From contig NZ_KE136480.1 in assembly GCF_000407165.1 (NCBI RefSeq), positions 868,001-932,000 on the forward strand: 64,000 nt of DNA, read 5' to 3'. Position numbers and translations under genes: made by a program. The notes below the pieces were generated by a model. The model saw nothing but the letters and a program-made list of their open reading frames with translations, searched no databases and was not told the origin of the DNA. Source of the stretch: Enterococcus haemoperoxidus ATCC BAA-382. GTDB lineage: Bacteria; Bacillota; Bacilli; Lactobacillales; Enterococcaceae. Below, piece after piece: positions 38,451-46,930 of this stretch. Position 1 is the first letter of the stretch; every line of letters begins with the position of its first letter.

Positions 38451-38849
38451 TTACCAGACTCTGTAGAAAAATTGCCAATAGTATGTTCTATTGTTAATAG
38501 GCCACCATCTTGATGGTTTTCGTTCATTATAAGTCCGGTTATAGTTGTTAGGAACTCTTATAGTTCTATACTGAACATTATACAGACCGCTCCAAGTATT
38601 ACTCCCATAACGATCTTGATCTGCAATGTTTGGAACTGTTTCAACCCAAGCTCTTGAAATTGGACCTTGTGATTTAGGGATTTTAAAATCGTTCATAGCT
38701 TCCTCTGGACTAGAATAGTTTTTTTCCAATGATGAGAGTTTGTTAGGTATTTCTGTAGAAGCATGTACTTCTGTCTGACTACATAATCCAAATAAGAATA
38801 CCCCGCCGTACATAGCTGATATTGCCAATGCATTTACCTTTTTTTTCAT
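38451..38849 (-). CDS. Secreted bacteriocin-like protein of unknown family
   Basis: 132 residues: signal peptide (VNALAISAMYGGVFLFGLCS, then EVHA-S as likely cut), an acidic propeptide-like part with PEEAMNDFKIPKSQGPISRAW, and a basic aromatic C-terminal half (YRTIRVPNNYNRTYNERK, WWPINNRTYYWQFFYRVW). The layout, with an aromatic Trp/Tyr-rich mature end and a divergent ABC exporter pair, recalls lactococcin 972-type bacteriocins with their exporter immunity. I see no clear family motif, so this is an analogy. AAGGAGG ribosome site. Very AT-rich. Confidence 0.6.
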   Translation of the reverse strand: MKKKVNALAISAMYGGVFLFGLCSQTEVHASTEIPNKLSSLEKNYSSPEEAMNDFKIPKSQGPISRAWVETVPNIADQDRYGSNTWSGLYNVQYRTIRVPNNYNRTYNERKPSRWWPINNRTYYWQFFYRVW

Positions 38850-39070
38850 TTTTTTTCCTCCTTAAAAATAGTTTAAGATTTTTCATCATATATGTTATTA
38901 TGTAAAGTATAACATATATAATGTTTTTATAAATAGCTTTTTGGCAAAAATGATTTTAAAGATATTTTTTTGAATGAAACTCTATTTTTTCTTTGCAACA
39001 TTTTTTTAAGTTTTCTTCATGTAGCTGTTTGGGTAGTTGTTTTATCTCTGTTTTAAGGAAGGAGGAAGTT

Positions 39071-39760
39071 ATGTTAAAAATAGAAAATTTATCTGTTGAA
39101 CTATCGAAAAATGAAATTATTTCTGGACTGAACTTAGAGGTTTTAAAAAACGAAGTGGTTGGTGTCATTGCACCTAATGGTACAGGAAAAACAACGCTTT
39201 TTAGATCAATTGCAACCCTTATTAACCATAGTAGAGGGAGTATAACGATTAATAATTTTAAAGTTACTAAAGAAAGAGTGAATTATTTAAAACAATTCTT
39301 TTATTTTGAGAGCGCTGAAAGTTTGTACCAAAATTTGACAGTTAATGAACATCTTTTTTATGTGAAGGAGGTATGGAAGAGTGACATCTCTGTCGAAACA
39401 ATCATTGATAAATTAAAAATGAGAGAGTATGCGAAAAAACGCATAAAGAATCTTTCTTTAGGCATGAAGCAACATCTTATTATTGCAATGTATTTGGTCA
39501 GTGATTGTCCCGTTCTTATTTTTGATGAACCCTTAAATGGACTTGACCCTTCTAGCGTCTCTATAATGATTAAGGTCATGAAGGAAATTCAAACAGAAGG
39601 GAAGATTATTTTGATTTCTTCACATGATTTGTACAATATAGAACAAATTTGTTCAAGAGTCGTTTTTATGAATGAGAAAAAGATTGTTTATGATACTGAA
39701 AATTTAGGTAATCTAAATTTGTTGTATAAACAAATTTTTGAAAAAGGAGGTCTTTTATAG
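39071..39760 (+). CDS. ABC exporter ATPase on the rpsI island
   Basis: 229 residues from the ATG at 39071 (AAGGAGGAAG upstream). Walker A APNGTGKTT, signature NLSLGMKQHL, Walker B VLIFDEPLNGLDP, switch SSHDLYN. Same broad class (LanF/BcrA-like) as the exporter at 23491 but clearly different in sequence. Divergent from the bacteriocin-like gene across a 221-bp gap that must hold both promoters. Likely producer immunity or export. Confidence 0.85.
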   Translation: MLKIENLSVELSKNEIISGLNLEVLKNEVVGVIAPNGTGKTTLFRSIATLINHSRGSITINNFKVTKERVNYLKQFFYFESAESLYQNLTVNEHLFYVKEVWKSDISVETIIDKLKMREYAKKRIKNLSLGMKQHLIIAMYLVSDCPVLIFDEPLNGLDPSSVSIMIKVMKEIQTEGKIILISSHDLYNIEQICSRVVFMNEKKIVYDTENLGNLNLLYKQIFEKGGLL

Positions 39761-39761
39761 A

Positions 39762-40859
39762 ATGATTAAATTTGAAATTATAAAAATTGTTAGGGAAAAA
39801 AGCCTCTATTTACTGTTTTTGTTATTATTAATAATCTTGATTGCTCCTATTTTTTTTATGAATGGTGATCAGTCTTTTAAAAATAGTCAGTACGAACAGC
39901 GATTACAAAACAATAAGGTATTTTTAGAACAAACAAAAAATGATCCCACAGCCCGTAAAGTTATTGCTGAAGCAAAGCAAGAAAATAGTTATTTTGAAGA
40001 AGCCTTAGGTGCATTAAAAAACAACGATAACGAAAAGCTGTTACAAGTAGAATATAAATTAGAGGTTGCTTTACTAAACTCAATGAAAGAAGGATCTGTA
40101 GTGGCTGCTCCCCAAATAGAGCAGGAAAAAAAGGTTAGTGAACTTGATTATTTGATTTCCCATAAAATTGAACAAGTTGATTATTCGCTTAATAAAATTC
40201 CAGCGATGAACTATCTATATTATGTATTTTCTGATTTACTGCCCTATATGTATTTTTTATTTGTATCTTTTATTATCATTGCCAATTTTTCAACATTTGA
40301 AAAAAGAAGAAAAACGATTGATTTTTTCAATGTTTCCCCACTCGCTACTTCAAAAAAATTGTTAGTAAAAATTGTAGGAACAATATTTAGCGCATTATTG
40401 TTGATTTATATTAGCTTAGCTATTTCTTTTGTTGTCTCGGCATTAAAGAATGGAATTGGTAATTTTAATTATCCAGTATCAAAAATTACTGAGACTGGAA
40501 ATGTTGAGATAATTTCGATTACAACGTTCATTTTCCAATGTGTTTTTCTTTTTTCTATATTGGTTATTTTCTTTTCCCTGGTTAGTTATTTCGTCTCGTT
40601 ATTCACTGGAAATCTTATAATCAATATATTTTTGCTGATTTCATTTGTTTTTATTTCAAACTTTAATATCACTTCAAGTAAGTACAGTCTGACAAATCTT
40701 ATGAACTTTCCTAATATAGTTATTGGAGGAACTGCGTATTCCCCGCTACCAAGTACAGAAATTACTTTTGGATTTTCTGTGATGAGTATTGTTTGTTATA
40801 TTGCTGTGGTTAGTGTTCTTATCGGTATTACTTTGAAATTAAGAAAAGAGACTGTCTAA
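39762..40859 (+). CDS. ABC exporter permease on the rpsI island
   Basis: 365 residues; ATG at 39762 follows the ATPase stop by one base, with AAAGGAGG upstream. ABC-2 layout: first helix (LYLLFLLLLIILIAPIFFM), a long extracytoplasmic loop of about 130 charged residues, then five helices (YMYFLFVSFIIIANF; IFSALLLIYISLAISFVVSA; FLFSILVIFFSLVSYFVSLF; IINIFLLISFVFISNF; MSIVCYIAVVSVLIGITL). The loop after helix 1 is typical of the BcrB/YhaP-like group. Confidence 0.82.
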   Translation: MIKFEIIKIVREKSLYLLFLLLLIILIAPIFFMNGDQSFKNSQYEQRLQNNKVFLEQTKNDPTARKVIAEAKQENSYFEEALGALKNNDNEKLLQVEYKLEVALLNSMKEGSVVAAPQIEQEKKVSELDYLISHKIEQVDYSLNKIPAMNYLYYVFSDLLPYMYFLFVSFIIIANFSTFEKRRKTIDFFNVSPLATSKKLLVKIVGTIFSALLLIYISLAISFVVSALKNGIGNFNYPVSKITETGNVEIISITTFIFQCVFLFSILVIFFSLVSYFVSLFTGNLIINIFLLISFVFISNFNITSSKYSLTNLMNFPNIVIGGTAYSPLPSTEITFGFSVMSIVCYIAVVSVLIGITLKLRKETV

Positions 40860-41052
40860 ATGTATTTTCAACGAGGATGAGGCATGATTATAAAAATAGT
40901 CTTGTTCTGATTCACGTGTATTTTTGGGTACGTCTTGAGGTACGAGAGTTTTAAAATGTGCTGAAATCCATTAAAACTGTACCTATTAAAATATTACTCA
41001 ATCCATTTCTACTAAAGGATTTTTCAACTCTGTCAAAATCTCTGACACACAA

Positions 41053-41160
41053 CCAGGTCTTAAAAAAGCTCGTAAAGCTTCACAGTTCTCTAAACGTTAA
41101 TATATCTTTATATATCAACATTTCAAGGCGCTTTCTCATTAAGAGAGGGTGCCTTTTTTT
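41053..41160 (+). repeat. Duplicated rpsI 3' end and terminator (right att side)
   Basis: From CCAGGTCTTAAAAAAGC on, it encodes [15 protein letters not shown]-stop, as does rpsI, with silent changes, and ends in a GGCGCTTTCTC/GAGAGGGTGCC terminator with T-run. This is probably the original chromosomal rpsI end displaced by the integration. Confidence 0.88.
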
Positions 41161-41278
41161 TATCATTTTAAGTTTATTGAATGCATAAAAAATGTAACTC
41201 TTCTAAATATCCATAAATTTTGCAAAATCATCCACTGTTTTTTTAGACTTTGTTTCAGTTACAGGAAGTTTATAGTGA

Positions 41279-41497
41279 AAGAAAAAAGATCAATGGGTTC
41301 AAGTAAGAGAGATTTTTTCAATTTTTAGCAAAAGAAAAGAAGACTTATTTTATTATATTCATACTGTTGGCATGACCTATGGGGAAGCTGCTAAAGAAAT
41401 GAAAATTGAAGTTGGAACTGTAAAATCTATGTCTCAAAGAATAAAAAATAAAATTGATCGGTATTTTGAATTCGGACATCAAATTTCACTTTTCTAA
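41279..41497 (+). pseudogene. C-terminal fragment of a sigma factor (region 4)
   Basis: A 72-codon open stretch without a start codon, bounded by TGA (41276-41278) and TAA. It contains FSKRKEDLFYYIHTVGM and TYGEAAKEMKIEVGTVKS, the helix-turn-helix of sigma region 4.2, then QRIKNKIDRYF. The region-2 half is absent, so it is a broken gene. It lies just outside the island, in what would have been the region downstream of rpsI. ECF, SigH or ComX type cannot be told from this piece. Confidence 0.65.
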
Positions 41498-41603
41498 AAA
41501 TCTGAAATCTTGTAAACCATTCCCGCTTGTCTACGAGAGGGTTAAAAAAGTTAGACTATTCACACAAAAATAATCGTCTATCTAATGTTTCTCTTGATAA
41601 TCA

Positions 41604-41673
41604 TAGCTAAGAGCGTAAACGGTAGCGCACGAGACTTTTAATCTGGGAATCAGGTTCAATCCTTGATCTTGTC
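41604..41673 (+). pseudogene. Degenerate tRNA-like sequence (Lys-UUU-like)
   Basis: A perfect T arm (TCAGG-TTCAATC-CTTGA), an anticodon arm CGAGA-CTTTTAA-TCTGG with UUU in the anticodon place and one mismatch, and a partial D arm (GAGC...GGTAGCGC). The 3' acceptor half TCTTGTC has no 5' partner, so it is not a working tRNA. It may be the 3' part of a tRNA left by an integration event. Function and identity uncertain. Confidence 0.4.
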
Positions 41674-41754
41674 TTTATGTCATCCTACGGTTTAAATAAA
41701 AAGCTGTTTTTATTCATGATAGCTCCTCCGAAAGGTTATTGTAATCGATTACAA
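41673..41754 (-). pseudogene. Decapitated gene start with a perfect cre operator
   Basis: On the minus strand, CGGAGGAGCT then ATG at 41716 encodes MNKNSFLFKP and stops. A strong ribosome site with no gene body indicates that the coding region was deleted. Upstream, TTGTAATCGATTACAA (41739-41754) is a perfect palindrome that also fits the CcpA cre consensus WTGNAANCGNWNNCW at every fixed position. It probably belonged to a sugar-use operon, like the genes at 43.9-46.8 kb. Confidence 0.5.
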
Positions 41755-41810
41755 GGAAAGGATATCACGAATTTACTCATTAAAAAGGGCGGAAGCTATC
41801 GGAAAAAAGG

Positions 41811-42680
41811 TCATTTTCTGCCATTTTGTTTTTTTCGATAGTCCAATTGATATTTTTTTGGTGTTTGATGAAAAACATCTTCGAAGGTTCTTCTGAATGA
41901 TTTCTCATTGGGGAACCCAACGATATCAGAAATCACATGAATTGGTTTGTCACTATGAAGTAATAGTTCTTGTCCTCGATTGATTCGAACCAACTGGACG
42001 TATTTCATAACACTTAATCCAAGACTTTTCTTAAAAAGTTTACTTAAGTAATTTGTCGATACGTGAAAATGATCAGCTAGGCTCCCGACAGATAATTCTT
42101 GCTGATAATTTTTTTGAATGAAAGAGATGATTGGCTGTATTTGACCTAAATGTTGCTGATAGACATTAGAATTGATCGGCATTTTTTCGCGGTGCATCCA
42201 ATCTTTTGCCATTAAATAGATTAATTCGTAAGTTAAACGGATCAATTGCAGCTCTAAAAACGCTTCCGGTTCCCGTCTGACCAGATGATAAAATTGACTG
42301 AGAACTTCCCGTAATTGATTGAGTTGTGCAAGTTTTCCTGAAGGTAGATGATCAAAACGCATATACTCAAAGTTAGAAATCAGCTTACTTAAAAACTCAT
42401 AAGGAATCTGGATCGTCAATGCTTCTAGATCAGCGCAATAACTGGAAACAGCACCGTGAACCTCTGCTGAATTAATGAATAAAATGGTGCCAGGTTCTGT
42501 TTGATATGTCACATTATTGATCGTATAGTTTTCGATTTTTCCAGAATAAGTGTAGGAGATTTCAAAAGAAGTATGCCAATGAGGTAACACCGTTCCTGCT
42601 GAATGATCCGCGCCATGAATAATCCAATTGACGGGGATCAATTCGTGTGTATATTCAATAAATTCATGCTCAAAAACCAT
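41811..42680 (-). CDS. AraC-family regulator 1
   Basis: 289 residues: N-terminal cupin-type sensor (VLPHWHTSFEISYTYSGKIE; PGTILFINSAEVHGA) and a C-terminal pair of helix-turn-helices (SVGSLADHFHVSTNYLSKLFKK and IHVISDIVGFPNEKSFRRTF, with KYQLDY). A sugar-sensing activator by family. Twelve bases separate its ATG from the stop of the next AraC gene, so they form a pair. It is divergent from the ROK operon, which is the likely target. Confidence 0.88.
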   Translation of the reverse strand: MVFEHEFIEYTHELIPVNWIIHGADHSAGTVLPHWHTSFEISYTYSGKIENYTINNVTYQTEPGTILFINSAEVHGAVSSYCADLEALTIQIPYEFLSKLISNFEYMRFDHLPSGKLAQLNQLREVLSQFYHLVRREPEAFLELQLIRLTYELIYLMAKDWMHREKMPINSNVYQQHLGQIQPIISFIQKNYQQELSVGSLADHFHVSTNYLSKLFKKSLGLSVMKYVQLVRINRGQELLLHSDKPIHVISDIVGFPNEKSFRRTFEDVFHQTPKKYQLDYRKKQNGRK

Positions 42681-42692
42681 AATTGCACCTCT

Positions 42693-43793
42693 TTAATTTT
42701 TTTCATGCCAATAGCTCTTTGGAGTCATATGTTCATATTTTTTGAATACTTTGATAAAATAACTCGCATCATTAAAGTGAAGCAAGGAACTGATCATATT
42801 TAAATCGTACTGTTTAAATTCCAATAGTCGTTTACTTTCTTCTATTTTCTGCTTCATCACATATTGATTGATAGAAAGCCCGACTTCTTTTTTAAACAAT
42901 TTAGATAAATGAGGGACAGAGTAATTGGTGTAAGCCGCAATCATCGGGACAGATAAATTCGAGTAGATATTTTTATGGATGAACTCACATGTTTTTTTGA
43001 CAGTGGTAGAGTACTTGATATAGTTGTATTTACGTACCTCTTTACAAAATAATAGGAGTATTTCTAATACGGGCGGTTGGGCTCCATGAAAGTGATTTTT
43101 TCGTTCAATGTCTTGAATCAAGTTGTCGCTTAAAGTATACGCTCGTTCATACGGAACGCCGCCTTTAATCGCATATCTTGTGGAAACCGCTACGGCTACA
43201 ATTAAGATGTTTTTTTGATTTCTCAATTCTGATTCAGTTGAAAGTATGCCTGTCTGGCTATTTTTTTGAAAAGCGTAATAGTATCTTTTTAATCCTTCTT
43301 CATTACCGTTCATGACTTCGATAAACATAGCCTCTTCGCTTTCGAAATCGTGATGATACAGTTGTTGTTCGATTTGCTCACTTAGCACTTTTTCAATGAT
43401 CGTTTCTCTTAGGTAGAGAATGTTTTGATTGAGAGACTGAACTTCTTTAGCTGTGAATTCTTTTTCCTTCATAAATAGATGAATGGTTTCAGAAATCTTC
43501 AATAACCGGTCGTTGTGAGAAATGAAATTGCCGACTTCATCATCAATGAATAGACAAACCAATTGATTTAACTCGTCGGTATCGTAAGCGAATAGCAGCA
43601 ATTTCTGCTCTTTGAAATAATAATTATGAATGACACTTGTTTGCGTGATTATTCGTTGAATTTGTTTAGCTGTCAACTGATGATTCGTAAGATTCTTCTG
43701 GTGGCTGATCTGTCCATTTGTTTTATCCACAACAATATAAGAAAAAATAGCGATATCGGATAGATGATTCAAAAATTTTATAAGCGCTATCAT
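42693..43793 (-). CDS. AraC-family regulator 2
   Basis: 366 residues from the ATG at 43793, which has AAGGAG 8 bp upstream; an in-frame ATG at 43832 lacks one. N-terminal 260 residues are a sensor of unknown type. C-terminal AraC domain: SVPMIAAYTNYSVPHLSKLFKK and LNMISSLLHFNDASYFIKVF, MTPKSYW. It reads toward regulator 1 and shares the upstream region with the ROK kinase gene. Confidence 0.87.
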   Translation of the reverse strand: MIALIKFLNHLSDIAIFSYIVVDKTNGQISHQKNLTNHQLTAKQIQRIITQTSVIHNYYFKEQKLLLFAYDTDELNQLVCLFIDDEVGNFISHNDRLLKISETIHLFMKEKEFTAKEVQSLNQNILYLRETIIEKVLSEQIEQQLYHHDFESEEAMFIEVMNGNEEGLKRYYYAFQKNSQTGILSTESELRNQKNILIVAVAVSTRYAIKGGVPYERAYTLSDNLIQDIERKNHFHGAQPPVLEILLLFCKEVRKYNYIKYSTTVKKTCEFIHKNIYSNLSVPMIAAYTNYSVPHLSKLFKKEVGLSINQYVMKQKIEESKRLLEFKQYDLNMISSLLHFNDASYFIKVFKKYEHMTPKSYWHEKN

Positions 43794-43874
43794 CGTTTTC
43801 AGCTCCTTTGATATAAAAATACCATTAATCATAAAATTATACTATTATTTCTCTCTGAAATGAGTAGAATACAA

Positions 43875-43889
43875 TTGAAAGCGCTGTTA
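43875..43889 (+). promoter_or_regulatory. cre-like site before the ROK operon
   Basis: TTGAAAGCGCTGTTA fits the cre consensus except at the C near the 3' end. It lies 35 bp before the ROK start, so CcpA binding would repress the operon. Inferred. Confidence 0.45.
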
Positions 43890-43923
43890 AAATCTTTTCA
43901 AGAGATAATAGGAGGAAACCCGA

Positions 43924-44841
43924 ATGACTGAATTAACCACTCATTTTTTAAGTATTGATATTGGAGGCACCTACATTAAGCATGCCTTAATTAATCGTAG
44001 TGGCCAAATTATTTTTGTGAAAAAAGAAGAGACACCAAAGAATATTGAAGAGTTCAAAAGCTGTTTAACTGGTATTCTTGATCAATACAAAGGACAAGTT
44101 AAAGCGGTAGCTGTTAGCTGTCCAGGTAAAATCGATTCAAAAGAAGGAGTTGTCTATCATGGTGGAGCGTTGGTTTACTTACATCAATTCCGTTTGAAAG
44201 AATTTATTGAATCTTATATGAACCTGCGATGTGCCATAATGAACGATGGCAAATCAGCTGCACTTGCTGAATTGTGGTTAGGACAATTAAAAGACATCGA
44301 AAATGGCGGTGTGATGACGCTTGGTACAGGCATTGGCGGCGGTCTTGTTTTAAATAAATCACTTCACTCGGGTAGCCATTTCCAAGCAGGGGAATTAAGC
44401 TTCATGCTCCTTTCAACCGATGCTCCAATCAGTTTAAAGACTGTGGCGGGAGCGAAAGGTTCGGCAGTAAATTTCATTCGACAAGCGTCAAACTTATTGA
44501 AGTTAGAAGACCCTTTAGATGGTAAAAAAGTATTCGAAGAATTAGAAAAGAAAAATGAATTGATTTATCCATTATTTGAAGAATTCTGTCGCAATGTGGT
44601 CATTGTCATCATGAATGTTCAATCAGTCGTTGATTTACAACGAATCGCTATTGGTGGCGGTATCAGCGCACAACCAATTCTTGTGGAAGAAATAAAGCAA
44701 CAATATCAACAATTACTTGCCTCTGCTCCAGTGTTAGAGACGATGTTGACGCCAGTAGAAATTGTTCCTTGTCATTTTAGAAATGAAGCTGGATTGTTGG
44801 GAGCTTTGTATCATTTACTTGAAGAATTAGAAGAAAATTAA
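43924..44841 (+). CDS. ROK-family sugar kinase
   Basis: 305 residues. ATP loop SIDIGGTYIKHALI, catalytic Asp in MNDGKSAALAELW, GTGIGGGLVLN, and RIAIGGGISAQP near the end. The ROK zinc motif CxCGxxGC is not present; the segment GELSFMLLSTDA replaces it, as in a subset of bacterial ROK kinases. AGGAGG ribosome site. First gene of an operon with an esterase and a PAP2 protein. Likely a glucose, mannose or allose-type kinase; substrate not known. Confidence 0.85.
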   Translation: MTELTTHFLSIDIGGTYIKHALINRSGQIIFVKKEETPKNIEEFKSCLTGILDQYKGQVKAVAVSCPGKIDSKEGVVYHGGALVYLHQFRLKEFIESYMNLRCAIMNDGKSAALAELWLGQLKDIENGGVMTLGTGIGGGLVLNKSLHSGSHFQAGELSFMLLSTDAPISLKTVAGAKGSAVNFIRQASNLLKLEDPLDGKKVFEELEKKNELIYPLFEEFCRNVVIVIMNVQSVVDLQRIAIGGGISAQPILVEEIKQQYQQLLASAPVLETMLTPVEIVPCHFRNEAGLLGALYHLLEELEEN

Positions 44842-44867
44842 TCATTTCACTTTTGGGAGGAATCATA

Positions 44868-45977
44868 ATGGCACGGGAATACGATCTAAAATTAGTAGAA
44901 GCGATTAAAAATAAGCAATATACAGAAATACGTCGTGATGTGTCGGTCATCGTAAAACCAATTCCAGATTGCGATATTGATGGTGCGATGGATCCACGGG
45001 TGTATAAAGGGGCTAAAAAAATGAGTCTACTGATGAAATTTATCCCCAAAAGTATGCTGAAAATGGATGGTAGTCCAAAATCGATCAAACGTTTGCGAAA
45101 AATGTTTAATAGCGTAGATTCAACACCAATGGTTGAAGCAGACATTAAAGAAATGACTTTTACGATTAAAGCGGAAGATGGTTTTGATATTCCCATGACT
45201 CGTTTTCAATCGGAAAAACCGATGACTCATTCACCTGTTCTCTATTTTATTCATGGCGGTGGTTTCTTTGCTGGCAGTACGGATGTTGTGAGAGAAGCCT
45301 TGAGGTTATTTGTTAGTCAAACCAATATGATTGCGGTCAGTATCGATTATCGTTTAGCACCTGAAAATCCTTTCCCAATTGGGCATACGGATTGTTACAC
45401 TGGCTTAAGGTGGTTAGCCGACCATGTGGAAGAATGGGAAGCTGATAAACGGAGTATTTTCGTCGCGGGAGATAGCGCTGGTGGGAACTTAACAGCCTAT
45501 TGTAGTAACCGAAATATTGAAGAAAATCGTGACGATGTCTGTGGTCAAATTTTACTTTATCCGACGCTTAACATGGGTGGGATTAAGGATCAATATACTG
45601 AATTTGATATTGATCAGGATGTAGCGATTTACGCGAAACAAGCCAATGTTATTCGTCCCGGTATTGAGATTTTTGGTGAAATGACGACCAGTTTATCCGA
45701 TATTTTAGGGACAAAAGATATTTTAAATAAATACTTAACACCCTATATGTCAGTCAGTGAAAAAATGCCAACAACGATGATCACTTCAGGAGAGCATGAT
45801 TTCTTAACCTTTGAAAGTTTAGCATATGCTAAAAAATTGGTTGATTTAGGAGTGGATACGACTTTTACTTTATACAAAGGTATGGGGCATGCATACATTG
45901 ATCACGTAGGAAATTATCCACAGGCAGAAGATTGCATGCAAGATATTAGTGAATTTATTAAGAAAAATAGGAGATAG
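44868..45977 (+). CDS. Alpha/beta hydrolase, HSL/acetyl-esterase family
   Basis: 369 residues from the ATG at 44868 (GGGAGG upstream). Oxyanion motif HGGGFFAGS, nucleophile GDSAGGN, acid in SGEHDFLTFES and His in GMGHAYIDH, a full catalytic set of the hormone-sensitive-lipase type. The N-terminal 120 residues form the cap. No signal peptide, so cytoplasmic. With the ROK kinase it may remove acyl groups from imported glycosides before phosphorylation; this is inference. Confidence 0.87.
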   Translation: MAREYDLKLVEAIKNKQYTEIRRDVSVIVKPIPDCDIDGAMDPRVYKGAKKMSLLMKFIPKSMLKMDGSPKSIKRLRKMFNSVDSTPMVEADIKEMTFTIKAEDGFDIPMTRFQSEKPMTHSPVLYFIHGGGFFAGSTDVVREALRLFVSQTNMIAVSIDYRLAPENPFPIGHTDCYTGLRWLADHVEEWEADKRSIFVAGDSAGGNLTAYCSNRNIEENRDDVCGQILLYPTLNMGGIKDQYTEFDIDQDVAIYAKQANVIRPGIEIFGEMTTSLSDILGTKDILNKYLTPYMSVSEKMPTTMITSGEHDFLTFESLAYAKKLVDLGVDTTFTLYKGMGHAYIDHVGNYPQAEDCMQDISEFIKKNRR

Positions 45978-45980
45978 AAG

Positions 45981-46790
45981 ATGAAAAAACAAACAAAAAT
46001 CTTTTTTGGTTTCGTTGCTTGTTTACTACTTATCTTTACTTTTACTGATTTACAGATTTCTGAAATGCTTTACAATCCAAAGAGCACGTTTGGTTGGTTC
46101 TTTGAATCGTTTGGAGAAGTGATTATCGCATTGATTGGTTGTTTTAGTACAGTTGGAATGATCAGAACAAGTGGGAAAAAATGGTCTGTTGGCACTATTC
46201 TATTAGGAACTCTATTTTTGTTTGATACCTTTATGGCAAGCTTTTTAATTACGCATTATTTAAAATTACCAACTTTTGCTATGGGGTTATTAGGAATTTG
46301 TTGCGTGATTATCTTCCCTTTAATTGGGTTTAACATTCAACCTGCTGATTTTGAAGTGGTTCGGCGAATAGCCAAAGCAGGTGTTGTGATTTCCCTTGCT
46401 CCGATCCTCATCGTGACGTTAGTCAAAATGCTGTGGGGACGGCAACGTTTCCGCTCAATGCTCGATCCAGCAGCCGAGTTTACGCCTTGGTATGTGATAA
46501 ACGGATTTACCATGAATGATGATTTTATGTCTTTTCCTTCGGGACATTCGGCCAATAGTGCTACCATCATTTGGATCACTTGGTTACCGTTATGGCTAGA
46601 AAGATTAAAAGGGAGAGAGACGCTGCTATCTCTTATTTCTGGTATATGGATCATCTGTGTGATGCTAAGTCGTGTCATTATGGGGGCTCACTTTGCTAGT
46701 GATGTGTTAATGGGAGCGGCGATCGTGTTGTTTTTAAATATGTATTTAAAGAAGAAATGGTATCCTTCTATTGAATTTGGGACGCATTAA
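45981..46790 (+). CDS. PAP2-family membrane phosphatase
   Basis: 269 residues, about six helices. Phosphatase motifs: KMLWGRQRF (KX6RP with Phe for Pro), SFPSGHSANS and SRVIMGAHFASD (SRX5HX3D). Dephosphorylates lipid phosphates such as undecaprenyl-PP or phosphatidate by family. It starts 3 bp after the esterase stop. Its link to the sugar genes is unexplained. Confidence 0.87.
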   Translation: MKKQTKIFFGFVACLLLIFTFTDLQISEMLYNPKSTFGWFFESFGEVIIALIGCFSTVGMIRTSGKKWSVGTILLGTLFLFDTFMASFLITHYLKLPTFAMGLLGICCVIIFPLIGFNIQPADFEVVRRIAKAGVVISLAPILIVTLVKMLWGRQRFRSMLDPAAEFTPWYVINGFTMNDDFMSFPSGHSANSATIIWITWLPLWLERLKGRETLLSLISGIWIICVMLSRVIMGAHFASDVLMGAAIVLFLNMYLKKKWYPSIEFGTH

Positions 46791-46800
46791 AAATTTGCAT

Positions 46801-46851
46801 GAAAACAGGCATACCTTTGCCCATTTCTCGCAAAGCCATACCTGTTTTCTT
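46801..46851 (+). terminator. Terminator after the ROK operon
   Basis: AAAACAGG and CCTGTTTT outer arms with an inner CTTTGC/GCAAAG stem. Confidence 0.7.
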
Positions 46852-46930
46852 TCGGTCAATGTAGACGGAACTCATAATGTATATTACTATGAGACTTATA
46901 ACGATATACAAAAGACTTGGAGGGTTTGGT

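Larger units (their letters stand above)
37407..41160. mobile_element. Remnant of an element integrated at the 3' end of rpsI
   Basis: The rpsI 3' end plus its terminator (37407-37513) recurs, about 85-90 % identical, at 41053-41160. Between them lie a truncated tyrosine integrase next to the left end, a secreted protein and an ABC exporter. GGGTACG-type motifs in pairs (37522 and 37534; 40926 and 40939) near both ends may be integrase arm sites. rpsI is a known target of streptococcal integrative elements. No mobilisation or replication gene remains, so this is a relic or a cargo island moved by another integrase. Confidence 0.75.

Noticed and set aside
40958-41188. 76-residue protein
   Set aside because: The frame passes through the duplicated rpsI end in a different frame and has no ribosome site.
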